Origin: Spirosoma validum
GTDB taxonomy: Bacteria > Bacteroidota > Bacteroidia > Cytophagales > Spirosomataceae
DNA: 64,000 nt
Assembly (NCBI RefSeq): GCF_014699035.1
Contig: NZ_JACXAA010000002.1
Coordinates: 310,001 to 374,000, forward strand
Reading direction: 5' to 3'
Shown here piece by piece: positions 43,706 through 52,118 of the stretch. The notes under the pieces were generated by a model. It saw nothing but the letters and a program-made list of their open reading frames with translations, was not told the origin of the DNA and did not search any database. Position numbers and translations under genes: made by a program. Every line of letters begins with the position of its first letter. Position 1 is the stretch's first letter.

Positions 43706-44692
43706 ATGGAACACATACCCGTTAAAATCGACCTGTTGCCCTCATCATTAGCCTATGAAGTGGAGCCGCAATCCTCCGCTCGTGCCTTTATCGAAGCCAA
43801 TACCCTCGTCGCTACCGTCGATGAAGTAAGACACCAACACCTGATCCCTGTCTTCGTCAAGGATAATGAACCCCTCATCAGTCACGGTGACTTTATCAAT
43901 GCCACCTTGGACGCGATGAGCGATGTATTTCGGGGGGAACGTATCCTGTTACCCCAGGTTCGAGTATCGCATCCCATCAAAGGCCGTATTCCAGATGCCA
44001 AAGATAAACCGGCCAGTCAGCTTCAGGAGTGGGAAAAAACGATCTATTACGAACGGCTCATCTTTGCGGTGGAAGTGGCCTCTATCCGGGACATGGTGGG
44101 AGGGAATACCCTTTCGCTGACCGTCGGGGGCGTCAAAGCCTACAATCTGGATAACCTCTACCAAAAGAAAGGGGCAGATGAGCATTTTAAAGTGTTCGTT
44201 GGCTTTCAGAACAAGGTCTGCACCAACATGTGCGTGTGGACTGATGGCTATCTGAATGATCTGCGGGTGAAGAACCTGGACCAATTGCGAATGGCCATCT
44301 ACAGGATGCTCCAGATGTACAGTCAAGATAACCTGCTGCACCGTGTGCGGTCTTTACCCGAATATACCCTTTCGGAACAGCAGTTCGCCCTGCTTTTGGG
44401 CCGGTGTCGGATGTATGGGCATTTACCTGCTAACGCCAGAAAGTATATCCCTCCTTTACTGTTTGGTGATACCCAACTGGGAGCAGTCTGCAAAGACTAT
44501 TACCGGGATGAGAGTTTCTGCCGACAAGATGATGGTAGTATCAACCTGTGGCGGCTCTACAACCTGTTCACGGGCGTTAACAAGTCCAGTTACATTGACA
44601 CATTTCTAGATCGTTCGGTGAATGCCTTGGAGTTCGTGGAGCAGGTACGATCGGGTTTAGATGGGCAAGGGACAAACTGGTATCTTCAGTAA
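43706..44692 (+). CDS. DUF3871 family protein (mobile element associated)
   Basis: A 328-aa cytoplasmic protein from ATG 43706 (MEHIPVKIDLLPSS); the frame is open about 30 codons further but the extension looks non-coding. It matches DUF3871 proteins of Bacteroidota integrative elements and phages: ARAFIEANTLVATVDEVRHQHLIPVFVKDNEPLISHGDFI, RVSHPIKGRIPDAK, LSLTVGGVKAYNLDNLY and FKVFVGFQNKVCTNMCVWTDG. The function is unknown; similarity in layout to phage proteins suggests a DNA-related role. It starts the right arm of the island and is followed by a strong terminator. Confidence 0.8.
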   Translation: MEHIPVKIDLLPSSLAYEVEPQSSARAFIEANTLVATVDEVRHQHLIPVFVKDNEPLISHGDFINATLDAMSDVFRGERILLPQVRVSHPIKGRIPDAKDKPASQLQEWEKTIYYERLIFAVEVASIRDMVGGNTLSLTVGGVKAYNLDNLYQKKGADEHFKVFVGFQNKVCTNMCVWTDGYLNDLRVKNLDQLRMAIYRMLQMYSQDNLLHRVRSLPEYTLSEQQFALLLGRCRMYGHLPANARKYIPPLLFGDTQLGAVCKDYYRDESFCRQDDGSINLWRLYNLFTGVNKSSYIDTFLDRSVNALEFVEQVRSGLDGQGTNWYLQ

Positions 44693-44716
44693 TCTATCAA
44701 CGATATAATCAGGAAG

Positions 44717-44744
44717 GCAGGAGTCGATTGGCTCCTGCTTTTTT
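44717..44744 (+). terminator. Intrinsic terminator after DUF3871
   Basis: The stem GCAGGAG (44717-44723) and CTCCTGC (44732-44738) has an 8-base loop and six Ts (44739-44744). It is 25 bp after the stop codon. Confidence 0.85.
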
Positions 44745-44767
44745 ATAGGTGAGGGTTATGCTGCATT

Positions 44768-45157
44768 TTGCTGGCCACGGCTTTTGAGACGGTCTCCGCA
44801 CAAAAACCACTGAAAACGGATGTGGCATTTTTAAATCGTTTTGTTAGAATTCTAACCCCTTCCACCATGGTCGGTTTTATCATTTTTATTCTCATTTGGT
44901 TCTTTGTACTTGTACCGTTATACAAAGCTATCCGAAAGCAACAAGCCGCTAAAAGACTCAATTTAGAACTTGATAGGTTGGGCCAGATTTATCAGTACAG
45001 TATGGCTACGTATAATTTCACCTTGGCGGAGTCGTGTTTAGATCAGGCACGAGAGGCTATACAAGCGTTTACGACTGATGTTCGATTTACCCCAGAGGAG
45101 TTGGTCCAAGTTGCACCATCAGTTGCAAGGTTCCCAAACTGGCACACTTGGTTATAA
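44768..45157 (+). CDS. Small membrane protein of unknown function
   Basis: The frame gives 129 aa with a TTG start at 44768; ATG 44867 (MVGFIIFILIWFFVLV) would give 96 aa and begins right at the membrane segment. One hydrophobic helix (VGFIIFILIWFFVLVPLY) is followed by a charged helical part, AIRKQQAAKRLNLELDRLGQIYQYSMATYNF, that may form a coiled coil. No family is recognised. It lies between DUF3871 and the next unknown gene, in the same direction, and follows a terminator, so it needs its own promoter. Confidence 0.4.
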   Translation: MLATAFETVSAQKPLKTDVAFLNRFVRILTPSTMVGFIIFILIWFFVLVPLYKAIRKQQAAKRLNLELDRLGQIYQYSMATYNFTLAESCLDQAREAIQAFTTDVRFTPEELVQVAPSVARFPNWHTWL

Positions 45158-45308
45158 GTATTCCAGTTTGGAATGCATAAACATTCTTAAGCCATTGTCT
45201 ATAAGCTTTAATGGTCAGTAGGAGGGTTATCGGCTATCTTACTGACCATACTATATTAAAATTTACTATAATTGACCAGTAAAAGGAGCGCTTATTTCGC
45301 CGGAGCTT

Positions 45309-46067
45309 GTGAAATGGAAACCGATAGATTATAGACAATCCGAAGTAAAACCAGCAAATATGCCTTCCATCTCTACACATGACATCCTAATGGAAATTGG
45401 CTTTAAGACAATTTCAAATTCTAGAACAACGGCTTATAATGGCAACGCAGGGTTTGAATTTGATTTCGGGAATTTCAAATTGGAGGTCATTGAGTCAATG
45501 AACAGGCACTTCGTCGAAATACTACAGTGCTCTGGTATAAATAGAACTGCCCGGAAATTAACCTTGATTGACTTTGAACTTCCATTGGAAGTCGAATCTT
45601 TTGAACAGGGGGTCGCTTTTATATCATTTGGGTTAGGCAATCGATTCGACGCTAAAATCGTACCGGCCTGGTATGATCAGGGTTTAATCTGGAAACATCT
45701 TTTGCCTTGGGAAAAAGAAAAGGTTGCTTATAACAATAAACCTTCCGCAACGATCGAGCACGAATATTTTAGATTGATGATTCGACGAATGAGAAAGTTA
45801 TCCTTGCTAGCTAACGAGGAGGATGTCACAACGTTTTCGTTCGATGGCGAAATAGTTAGGATTGTTTGTGCGGATGAAAAAATCGTTGCACCGGCTACTG
45901 GCATTCCCTGGCAAGGTAGCGTTTCTGTAAGAACAAAGTTATTAGTCAATCTACCGGAACGCGTCAGAAACGGATTTGGGCACATTTTTCTTTGGGAGGA
46001 AAGACTGTATATAGCTAGTAGTGTCTTCCTTCTTGTAAACTCGTCAAGTTCTGATTTATTAACTTAA
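45309..46067 (+). CDS. Unknown 252-aa protein
   Basis: A cytoplasmic protein with no family that I recognise. The frame starts with GTG 45309; ATG 45360 (MPSISTHDILMEIG) would shorten it to 235 residues. The DNA is AT-richer than the PUL, as for the neighbouring defence genes. It faces the end of the minus-strand defence cassette, convergently, with 35 bp between stops. Confidence 0.5.
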   Translation: MKWKPIDYRQSEVKPANMPSISTHDILMEIGFKTISNSRTTAYNGNAGFEFDFGNFKLEVIESMNRHFVEILQCSGINRTARKLTLIDFELPLEVESFEQGVAFISFGLGNRFDAKIVPAWYDQGLIWKHLLPWEKEKVAYNNKPSATIEHEYFRLMIRRMRKLSLLANEEDVTTFSFDGEIVRIVCADEKIVAPATGIPWQGSVSVRTKLLVNLPERVRNGFGHIFLWEERLYIASSVFLLVNSSSSDLLT

Positions 46068-46102
46068 TATATCATCAGAATCACTCACTGACGAACGAAC
46101 TG

Positions 46103-46666
46103 TTAAATTGGGAGTATATTGTGGTGAACGTTTAACAGCGTGTATCCCTCTCTCCTATAGGATTCAATCAGTTGCCTTTCAATGGATTTATTTATGTCTT
46201 TCATCCCGGGCTTGTCCAGTGGGTCTGTTAAAGCTGTATTAGAATATAGTTCAAAAGGAACAAACGAGATAAAAACGTTTCCTTTCAGGTAGATAGAATA
46301 AGGTTCAAGCTCAGTCTGAACAGTTTCTATGTCCATCCAACTTTTAATCCAATGCTGATGGTTCTGGTCATCGTAACGTATTGTCCCCAGTAAATGATGA
46401 GCTAATGTTCCTAAATGATAGGCGTGTTGTTTTTTCCACCGTCCTCCAGCTTGAAACGATTTCCCGACGTAATAAAATCTTTCTTTCAGGTCTGTATAGG
46501 CAACGTATAGATGGGGTCGGTTTTTCACCAATGCATATTTCTCTGATGCTTCTTTGGAGAACGAAAATCCCTGTTTATCAAAGATTGCTTTTAAAGGCAC
46601 CTGGCTATCGCATTCGAAGAGTGGTACTGAATTCGAATGAACGTAGTTTTTGATACTTTCAATCAT
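46103..46666 (-). CDS. GIY-YIG-like nuclease domain protein
   Basis: A 187-aa protein whose second half resembles the GIY-YIG endonuclease fold: HLYVAYT (52-58) as the first strand, then YYVGKSFQAGGRWKKQH (65-81) with Y66-V67-G68 and conserved R76 and H81, then E163 in ERQLIESY and N179 in LLNVHHN as metal- and backbone-contact residues. The first strand reads LYV, not GIY, which is common in divergent members. The gene begins 5 bp after the stop of the upstream minus-strand gene, so they form one unit at the end of the restriction cassette. A restriction or defence nuclease is likely, by motif and context only. Confidence 0.5.
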   Translation of the reverse strand: MIESIKNYVHSNSVPLFECDSQVPLKAIFDKQGFSFSKEASEKYALVKNRPHLYVAYTDLKERFYYVGKSFQAGGRWKKQHAYHLGTLAHHLLGTIRYDDQNHQHWIKSWMDIETVQTELEPYSIYLKGNVFISFVPFELYSNTALTDPLDKPGMKDINKSIERQLIESYRREGYTLLNVHHNILPI

Positions 46667-46671
46667 AAAAT

Positions 46672-47217
46672 CTAATCGCAGAGTACGTTGTTAAGTTGAT
46701 GATTTAGCCAAATACCTTTCTGAACACCACGATCCGTAAAGCGCACAGTTGGCACTGTTGCTACTGCAAGACCATTCTCATTTACGGCTTTGCGATACAG
46801 CTGTGACAGTAAGTCGATATCACCAGGACTTACAACTTCCTGAAGAACATTCATTTCTTGCCACACACGCCAGATAAGTTGCTTCTTTTCCCCTTTTCGA
46901 GCATCCATTTTCAAATCGTAATAGGGGATCAAATCGGTATGCTTAATCCACCCAAAAAGAGCCGATATGATGTTTATGTCGACACAAGGTTTTTTCCAGT
47001 TAGCCTCAGCTATCTGCGGATACAGTTTACTTCTTTTTCCAGAGTACAATTCCCAGGCAGGAAGCGTGTAATTCCAATCAAGATCGATGTCTGCTAATTT
47101 GATTAGCTGAGTTCTTGCTACAAATAACGTACCATGAAAAGCCAGTCGGTCAAGCTGGCTCGGATTTTTTACCACTGGTTTTGTCTTGCAATTTGCACAA
47201 GTGATCAAGTATGCCAT
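46672..47217 (-). CDS. Unknown protein with CxxC motif, partner of the GIY-YIG-like protein
   Basis: A 181-aa protein with CANC (residues 7-10), a possible half zinc site, and a C-terminal part that may be a winged helix (VPTVRFTDRGVQKGIWLNHQLNNVL). I do not recognise the family. It lies 161 bp after the vWA fusion gene and 5 bp before the GIY-YIG-like gene in the same direction. The position suggests a specificity or regulatory subunit for a nuclease, but this is inference. Confidence 0.45.
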   Translation of the reverse strand: MAYLITCANCKTKPVVKNPSQLDRLAFHGTLFVARTQLIKLADIDLDWNYTLPAWELYSGKRSKLYPQIAEANWKKPCVDINIISALFGWIKHTDLIPYYDLKMDARKGEKKQLIWRVWQEMNVLQEVVSPGDIDLLSQLYRKAVNENGLAVATVPTVRFTDRGVQKGIWLNHQLNNVLCD

Positions 47218-47378
47218 TGATTGACTGATTTAGTATAATTCGGCAGAATGTGATGGCGTACATAATAAAGGCAACTGATGAATGGGGCTCATACCCTGGT
47301 TAGTAGTTCTCATTATGGGCCTCCATTTCCCTTTGGCCTTGATTATGTTATTGATCCAAAAATGTCTGCAAACCTGAG

Positions 47379-49211
47379 TTACTTAATACAAACGCAAATT
47401 TTAAGTTCTTTCGGTGCGTATTTTTGGTATTCGTGAGTAACCACATTTAAACCGTTAAGGGTCTCCAAGCCTTCAGTATCTGTCACTATAATAATGATTG
47501 AATTATCAATTAACAATGTTTGGACTGCCCTTTTCAAATCTGTATAGCCTCCTCCTGATTTAAGCAAATCTGCGAAGCCTGCCTCTGAAACTGGAAAATT
47601 TCCTACAAGTCTGTAATCGACAGCTACTAGGTTTTGTAATTGGTCAATTCCCAAAATAGAGGATTTGAGTTCGTCTGCTGCTGAAGAATTTAGAAGAGTA
47701 TTCATAGAGGCTGAGACATCGAACACTACGGTTTTTACCACACCTTGGTTTTTTACCAACATTACCTTTTGTGGTTCACCAATGCACTTACGTACAGCAA
47801 CGGCAAATTTTTCACGAGCCTCTGTATTTAAGGGCGTTAAGTGCTGAATTGGGTGACATCGGTTAGCCAAATTTGTTGAAATAGACTTAACGCCTTCAAT
47901 AACCTTTCCAGTCGGTCCATGATTTACTAGGTATACTTCTGCTAGACAAAAAGCACGTGCATAGTCAACGAAGAGATCAACAAAATTTTTCTTTGATGAT
48001 TTTTTGTAATGTTTGACTTCAATAACCATTGCACAATCTTCTTGACCTTTTCTTGTTTTCCATAAGCCATAATCAGGCTGAACAGCACTTGAACGCCCTT
48101 TGCCTATTGGATCAAATAGTGGCGATCGGCGTTCACTGACAAGTATAAATGGATCTTTTGCTGAGTGAACAGTTGCAATTAATGTCTCGTGAAAGGCAAA
48201 AGCAATTCGGCCCTTATCATGGTGTAATTCGATATTATGCCCATGAAGTGCTTTTATAATCTCCGTTGCAATCCAAACCGAATATAGCTCATAACGCTTT
48301 TTCCAGATTGGTAAAGAAAGGATAGAGTCAAAATCACTGAGATGAATTTCCATCTCTAATGGCACCTTTGGATACTTATCGATGAAAGTGTTCAGTTCTA
48401 CGGACAGTTCTGCCAATTCAACAGGTTTAAGAAGGGTACCACAAGACGATAGGGCAATAACTAATGATCGTAATAAATAATCCGTTTCACGATGAACAAT
48501 TGCCCAAAAGTCGATTGAATTCATGGATTCCCCTTGCGGATATGCCTGTTTGACCAATGTCTGCCTAAGTTCCCCTTGGGTCATTTTAGAATTTATTAGT
48601 ATAGAGGCAATTGCCTGAGCAATCGAGACGCTCTCACGCAATTCACCTGGAAAGTCAGGTGAGGACAGTGATTTTGGGAGGGGTAAATACTTTCCACTGT
48701 TATATGCTCTTGTCCACTCTTGAACATCTTGAGGAAGACTTAACAACTCATTTCTTAAAGATAGCTGTAACTGCTTTTCAACAACATTAGGTTTACGTAA
48801 AATCCCCAATAATTCCCCGGTATCCTGAAAAACAAGCGCAGAAACTTCCTGCTTTACATTCTCTATTTTTGACCAGGTTTCTATCCAATCTCGAAAGTGC
48901 TCAAGGCTTACGTCTACATTATCAACTTGTAGCATCCATTGCGCCTGACCTTTAGTGGCATCTGCATTTTCAAAAAAGTCGAGTATATCCCTAAAAATCA
49001 GGATAAATGGGTGGATTCCTGCAAAAAATGCCGAAAGAAACTCATTCATGGTTGCTCCAGATAGAGCGTCTTCTAATGACCGAGATGAAGGGTTAAGGGC
49101 TAAATGTATCTTTTTATCAAGGCCTTCGTCCCTTCCATCGAGTTCTATTCCACCAGCACTACACAAGTGTTTCCAGGCGGATAGCGGGTTCTGGTGTAAA
49201 ACGTTTTGCAT
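47379..49211 (-). CDS. PD-(D/E)XK nuclease fused to a von Willebrand A domain
   Basis: A 610-aa cytoplasmic protein. The N-terminal ~300 residues are helical and unassigned. Residues about 305-430 look like a restriction-endonuclease fold: an early acidic helix (E308 in YELYSVW), D380 in QPDYGLW and E398-V-K400 (IEVKHYKKSSKK), the ExK of the PD-(D/E)XK superfamily. Residues about 490-610 form a vWA domain with a near-complete MIDAS: D498, S500 and S502 in DVSAS, T557 in GGGYTD and D578 in VTDTEG. A nuclease tied to a metal-dependent protein-interaction domain is unusual. It lies directly after hsdS on the same strand and is probably part of the defence cassette; the function is not known. Confidence 0.6.
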   Translation of the reverse strand: MQNVLHQNPLSAWKHLCSAGGIELDGRDEGLDKKIHLALNPSSRSLEDALSGATMNEFLSAFFAGIHPFILIFRDILDFFENADATKGQAQWMLQVDNVDVSLEHFRDWIETWSKIENVKQEVSALVFQDTGELLGILRKPNVVEKQLQLSLRNELLSLPQDVQEWTRAYNSGKYLPLPKSLSSPDFPGELRESVSIAQAIASILINSKMTQGELRQTLVKQAYPQGESMNSIDFWAIVHRETDYLLRSLVIALSSCGTLLKPVELAELSVELNTFIDKYPKVPLEMEIHLSDFDSILSLPIWKKRYELYSVWIATEIIKALHGHNIELHHDKGRIAFAFHETLIATVHSAKDPFILVSERRSPLFDPIGKGRSSAVQPDYGLWKTRKGQEDCAMVIEVKHYKKSSKKNFVDLFVDYARAFCLAEVYLVNHGPTGKVIEGVKSISTNLANRCHPIQHLTPLNTEAREKFAVAVRKCIGEPQKVMLVKNQGVVKTVVFDVSASMNTLLNSSAADELKSSILGIDQLQNLVAVDYRLVGNFPVSEAGFADLLKSGGGYTDLKRAVQTLLIDNSIIIIVTDTEGLETLNGLNVVTHEYQKYAPKELKICVCIK

Positions 49212-49265
49212 TGGAACTGCTATGACAAGTCTTTTAACCTTTTTTACTAGAGTACAACTAGTGTT

Positions 49266-51077
49266 TTACTTTTTCCCTTTGGCCTTCTTCATTTCCTTCC
49301 CAAAGCCGTTTGGAATGATATTATTTGTGTGTAGCCACTGCAATCCTTTTTGTAATTGTTCGGGTGTGTACAGCAGCTTACGGTCACTCCAATTGTAGAA
49401 GTCTTGGATTAGTAGTTCTTCGGCCACAGGCTGATTCAGGACAATTCGGTTGTTCCAGACCGCATACAACGTAGCAATTATTTCGGCTTCGATGTCCGTT
49501 ACATCGGCTAACAACGTAAATAGGTTATCAAGGCGGTTTACAACAGGCTGAAAAAAGCTTTGGTAATAGCCGTCAATCTGTCCCTTTTTTTCGAGTGGGG
49601 TAAACTTATTCTCCTCTTTTGCAAACCAGTTCGAGGCTTTAAACTTTTCCGAAATGGTGTGCATATAGACGTTATCGTATGGACCAGCAGCCTGATAGTA
49701 ATAATTCCAGTTCAAATCGACTTCGGCTACGTGCTCAGCTAAGTATTGAATTTTCTGAAACTTGATATTTGTAAAATGAGGATCGTTCTGAAACAGGGAG
49801 ACGATTTTTCCCCCTAACACCTGCTTGGCAAATGCTTTCTTGTTGTCGGCAATGAATAGATCTTCCTGCTTTATTACGTTCAAATCTTGCTCTTCAAGCT
49901 GATTAATACTGTTTACCGTTACCTGACCATTCATCAGCATTGGCAGCAGCCAGTCGCGAAGCGTAGAAAGGCGTTGGTTTTCTTTTTTAGTGCTGAGGAT
50001 TTTTTCGTAGAAGCTTCCAGTAATAGAATCAAACTTTTTAATAATATCAACCGGCGGTATTGAGATTGACGTTAACTTAAAATCATTAGAAACAATTGCG
50101 TCAAAAACAGAGCCATTTGCTTTAGATTTCAACTGCCTTACAACATCACAGACACATAAGTGCAGAAAATAATAATTGATATCTGGTTTTGCCTGTAAGG
50201 CATAGCAGGATTGGTTCATGGCCATATCCTGTGCTGCAATATTTACATTTCCAACAGTTCCGCGTGCAGTAACAAATATTGTTCCTTTTGGAAATAACCT
50301 TGTGCTACAATTTTTTAATCCTTTTTCGGTAATAGATTGTAGTGTAGAAACTACGAAAATAGAATCCTCTACATCTTTGGGCGTAAAAAAAGGAATATTA
50401 CCTGACCAGTAAGATGGTTCTTTTGTATTAGGTGTGCCACCACCTAATAAATCACCGACTCTCAAAATATTTCCAGCCTCCCAATCTTCCGGTATTTCCC
50501 GTTTCAGTTCTTCATTCCAAACCATCTTGCCACCGTTGCTTTTATAGGGTTTACCGTTGGCATCGGGGAAATCAAACTGCACGAACCAATAGTCGTACAA
50601 GGTTTTAGCCATTGCTTCTAGCTCAGCATTGATGCGGTTGTTAAGCTCAATTTTGGCATCTAAAGCGGAAAGGACAGATGCTATAGGAATCTGGTATTTT
50701 CTTTCAACGTAAGGGACTTTTAGCTCATGTAAATCATTTCTGTTAATACCTGGTACTGCGCTTTTATCTGACTGACTTAAACTATTTAAACTCTTTAGTA
50801 GATAATAAACATACTTAGGGTAGTTTCCTTTAAAATCAATGACGTACAGTGCTGTATTATGTGGCCAGTATCGGCCATTTATATAATACATCTCTCCAAG
50901 AGTACCATATCGACCTGTTACTAAACCCTCACCTTCAGCTTTGTACTCATTATGATATCCTGTGATACCTGCTGAACTCAATATTGGATATTTCCCGTCC
51001 GCTCGCAAACGCGAAGGCAAATCATATCCTCTTTTAAAATTTACAATCTGCCCAATTTTTTTCCAATCACTCATCAC
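49266..51077 (-). CDS. hsdS: Type I restriction specificity subunit HsdS with extra C-terminal domain
   Basis: A 603-aa S subunit that chooses the DNA target for HsdM and HsdR. Two target-recognition domains are visible (about 1-135 and 200-350), each followed by a helical spacer (ELNNRINAELEAMAKTLYDYWF at ~144-165 and STKKENQRLSTLRDWLLPMLMNGQV at ~362-386). Residues about 410-603 are extra and do not belong to a normal HsdS. Their FTNIKFQKIQYLAEHV and YYQAAGPYDNVY resemble the Panacea/SocA (DUF4065) antitoxin fold. The gene is 9 bp after the YhcG-type gene and 54 bp before the vWA gene. The tail assignment is by pattern only. Confidence 0.85.
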   Translation of the reverse strand: MMSDWKKIGQIVNFKRGYDLPSRLRADGKYPILSSAGITGYHNEYKAEGEGLVTGRYGTLGEMYYINGRYWPHNTALYVIDFKGNYPKYVYYLLKSLNSLSQSDKSAVPGINRNDLHELKVPYVERKYQIPIASVLSALDAKIELNNRINAELEAMAKTLYDYWFVQFDFPDANGKPYKSNGGKMVWNEELKREIPEDWEAGNILRVGDLLGGGTPNTKEPSYWSGNIPFFTPKDVEDSIFVVSTLQSITEKGLKNCSTRLFPKGTIFVTARGTVGNVNIAAQDMAMNQSCYALQAKPDINYYFLHLCVCDVVRQLKSKANGSVFDAIVSNDFKLTSISIPPVDIIKKFDSITGSFYEKILSTKKENQRLSTLRDWLLPMLMNGQVTVNSINQLEEQDLNVIKQEDLFIADNKKAFAKQVLGGKIVSLFQNDPHFTNIKFQKIQYLAEHVAEVDLNWNYYYQAAGPYDNVYMHTISEKFKASNWFAKEENKFTPLEKKGQIDGYYQSFFQPVVNRLDNLFTLLADVTDIEAEIIATLYAVWNNRIVLNQPVAEELLIQDFYNWSDRKLLYTPEQLQKGLQWLHTNNIIPNGFGKEMKKAKGKK

Positions 51078-51086
51078 TCCTCAAAA

Positions 51087-52118
51087 CTAGTTAGTATCAA
51101 ACTCCTCTGTCCATTCAATTAATTTCTGCTGTAACAACTGCTTGTCAGGTAGATAAAGCTTGTACTCCGATGCGTAGATGTTGGCCTCTTTGGGCAACGT
51201 TAACTCTACAAGTGCGTCGTTTTTTTGCTTACATAACAAAATTCCAAGTGTTGGCTTTTCGTGATCGAGCTTTACATAACGGTCGTAGTAGTTCACATAC
51301 ATCTGCATCTGCCCAAGATCCTGATGCACGAGCTTATCGGTCTTCAGGTCAATTAACACGTAACATTGCAGTAGTCGGTTATAAAAGACCAGATCGACAA
51401 AGAAATGGTCTTCGTTGAACGTGAACCGTTTCTGTCGTGCTTCAAATAAAAAGCCTTTACCCAGTTCGAGCAGAAAATGCTGCATCTGATCAATAATCCG
51501 GGTTTCCAGTTGCGATTCAGAATAGGCCGTTTCGGCGTTCAGTCCCAGAAATTCCAGCACATACGGATTCTTAATCACGTCCTGCGGTGCTACTACCCGT
51601 TGTCCTTCCTGAGCCAGTTTCTGTACCTGGTCTTTATCCCGACTCAGCGCCAGGCGTTCGTACAGACTCGAATTATACTGGCGTTGCAATTCCCGTAAAC
51701 TCCAGTTATTGGCCACGCACTCCAGTTCATAGAACCGACGCTGATCGGGGTTGTCAATCCTCATCAGAATCAGGTAATGCGACCAGGATAGCTGAAAACT
51801 AGGTTGTTGCAATTCAGCAGACACTGTCTGCTGAATTGAGTACGTCTCATAAAAGGCGCGCATCTGGCGCAGATTGACCTCCGAAAAGCCTTTGCCAAAC
51901 GTATTAGTCAAGCGAACCGATAGCTCTTTCAATACCTGCTTTCCATAGCCCGCGCGTCCCATACCTTGCTGTTCGTCGTCAACAATCATACGGCCAATTT
52001 CGAAATAGGTATGCACCATGGCTAGATTAACGGCCGTCACAACCTGCTTCCGGGCGATTTCGATCAACACAGCTATTCTACCAAACAGCCGCGTATCATC
52101 GGGCAAATTAGTGTTCAT
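51087..52118 (-). CDS. YhcG/DUF1016 PD-(D/E)XK nuclease family protein
   Basis: A 343-aa protein of the YhcG type (DUF1016). The N-terminal half is helical (VVTAVNLAMVHTYFEIGRMIVDDEQ, GFSEVNLRQMRAFYETY). The nuclease half has E205, D242 (VDLVFY) and D257-L-K259 (IDLKTD), a complete D-x(n)-(D/E)xK set. It overlaps the hsdM stop by 11 bp and precedes hsdS, so it is inserted inside a type I operon. Members often occur beside type I systems, where they may modify restriction, but this role is not settled. Confidence 0.85.
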   Translation of the reverse strand: MNTNLPDDTRLFGRIAVLIEIARKQVVTAVNLAMVHTYFEIGRMIVDDEQQGMGRAGYGKQVLKELSVRLTNTFGKGFSEVNLRQMRAFYETYSIQQTVSAELQQPSFQLSWSHYLILMRIDNPDQRRFYELECVANNWSLRELQRQYNSSLYERLALSRDKDQVQKLAQEGQRVVAPQDVIKNPYVLEFLGLNAETAYSESQLETRIIDQMQHFLLELGKGFLFEARQKRFTFNEDHFFVDLVFYNRLLQCYVLIDLKTDKLVHQDLGQMQMYVNYYDRYVKLDHEKPTLGILLCKQKNDALVELTLPKEANIYASEYKLYLPDKQLLQQKLIEWTEEFDTN

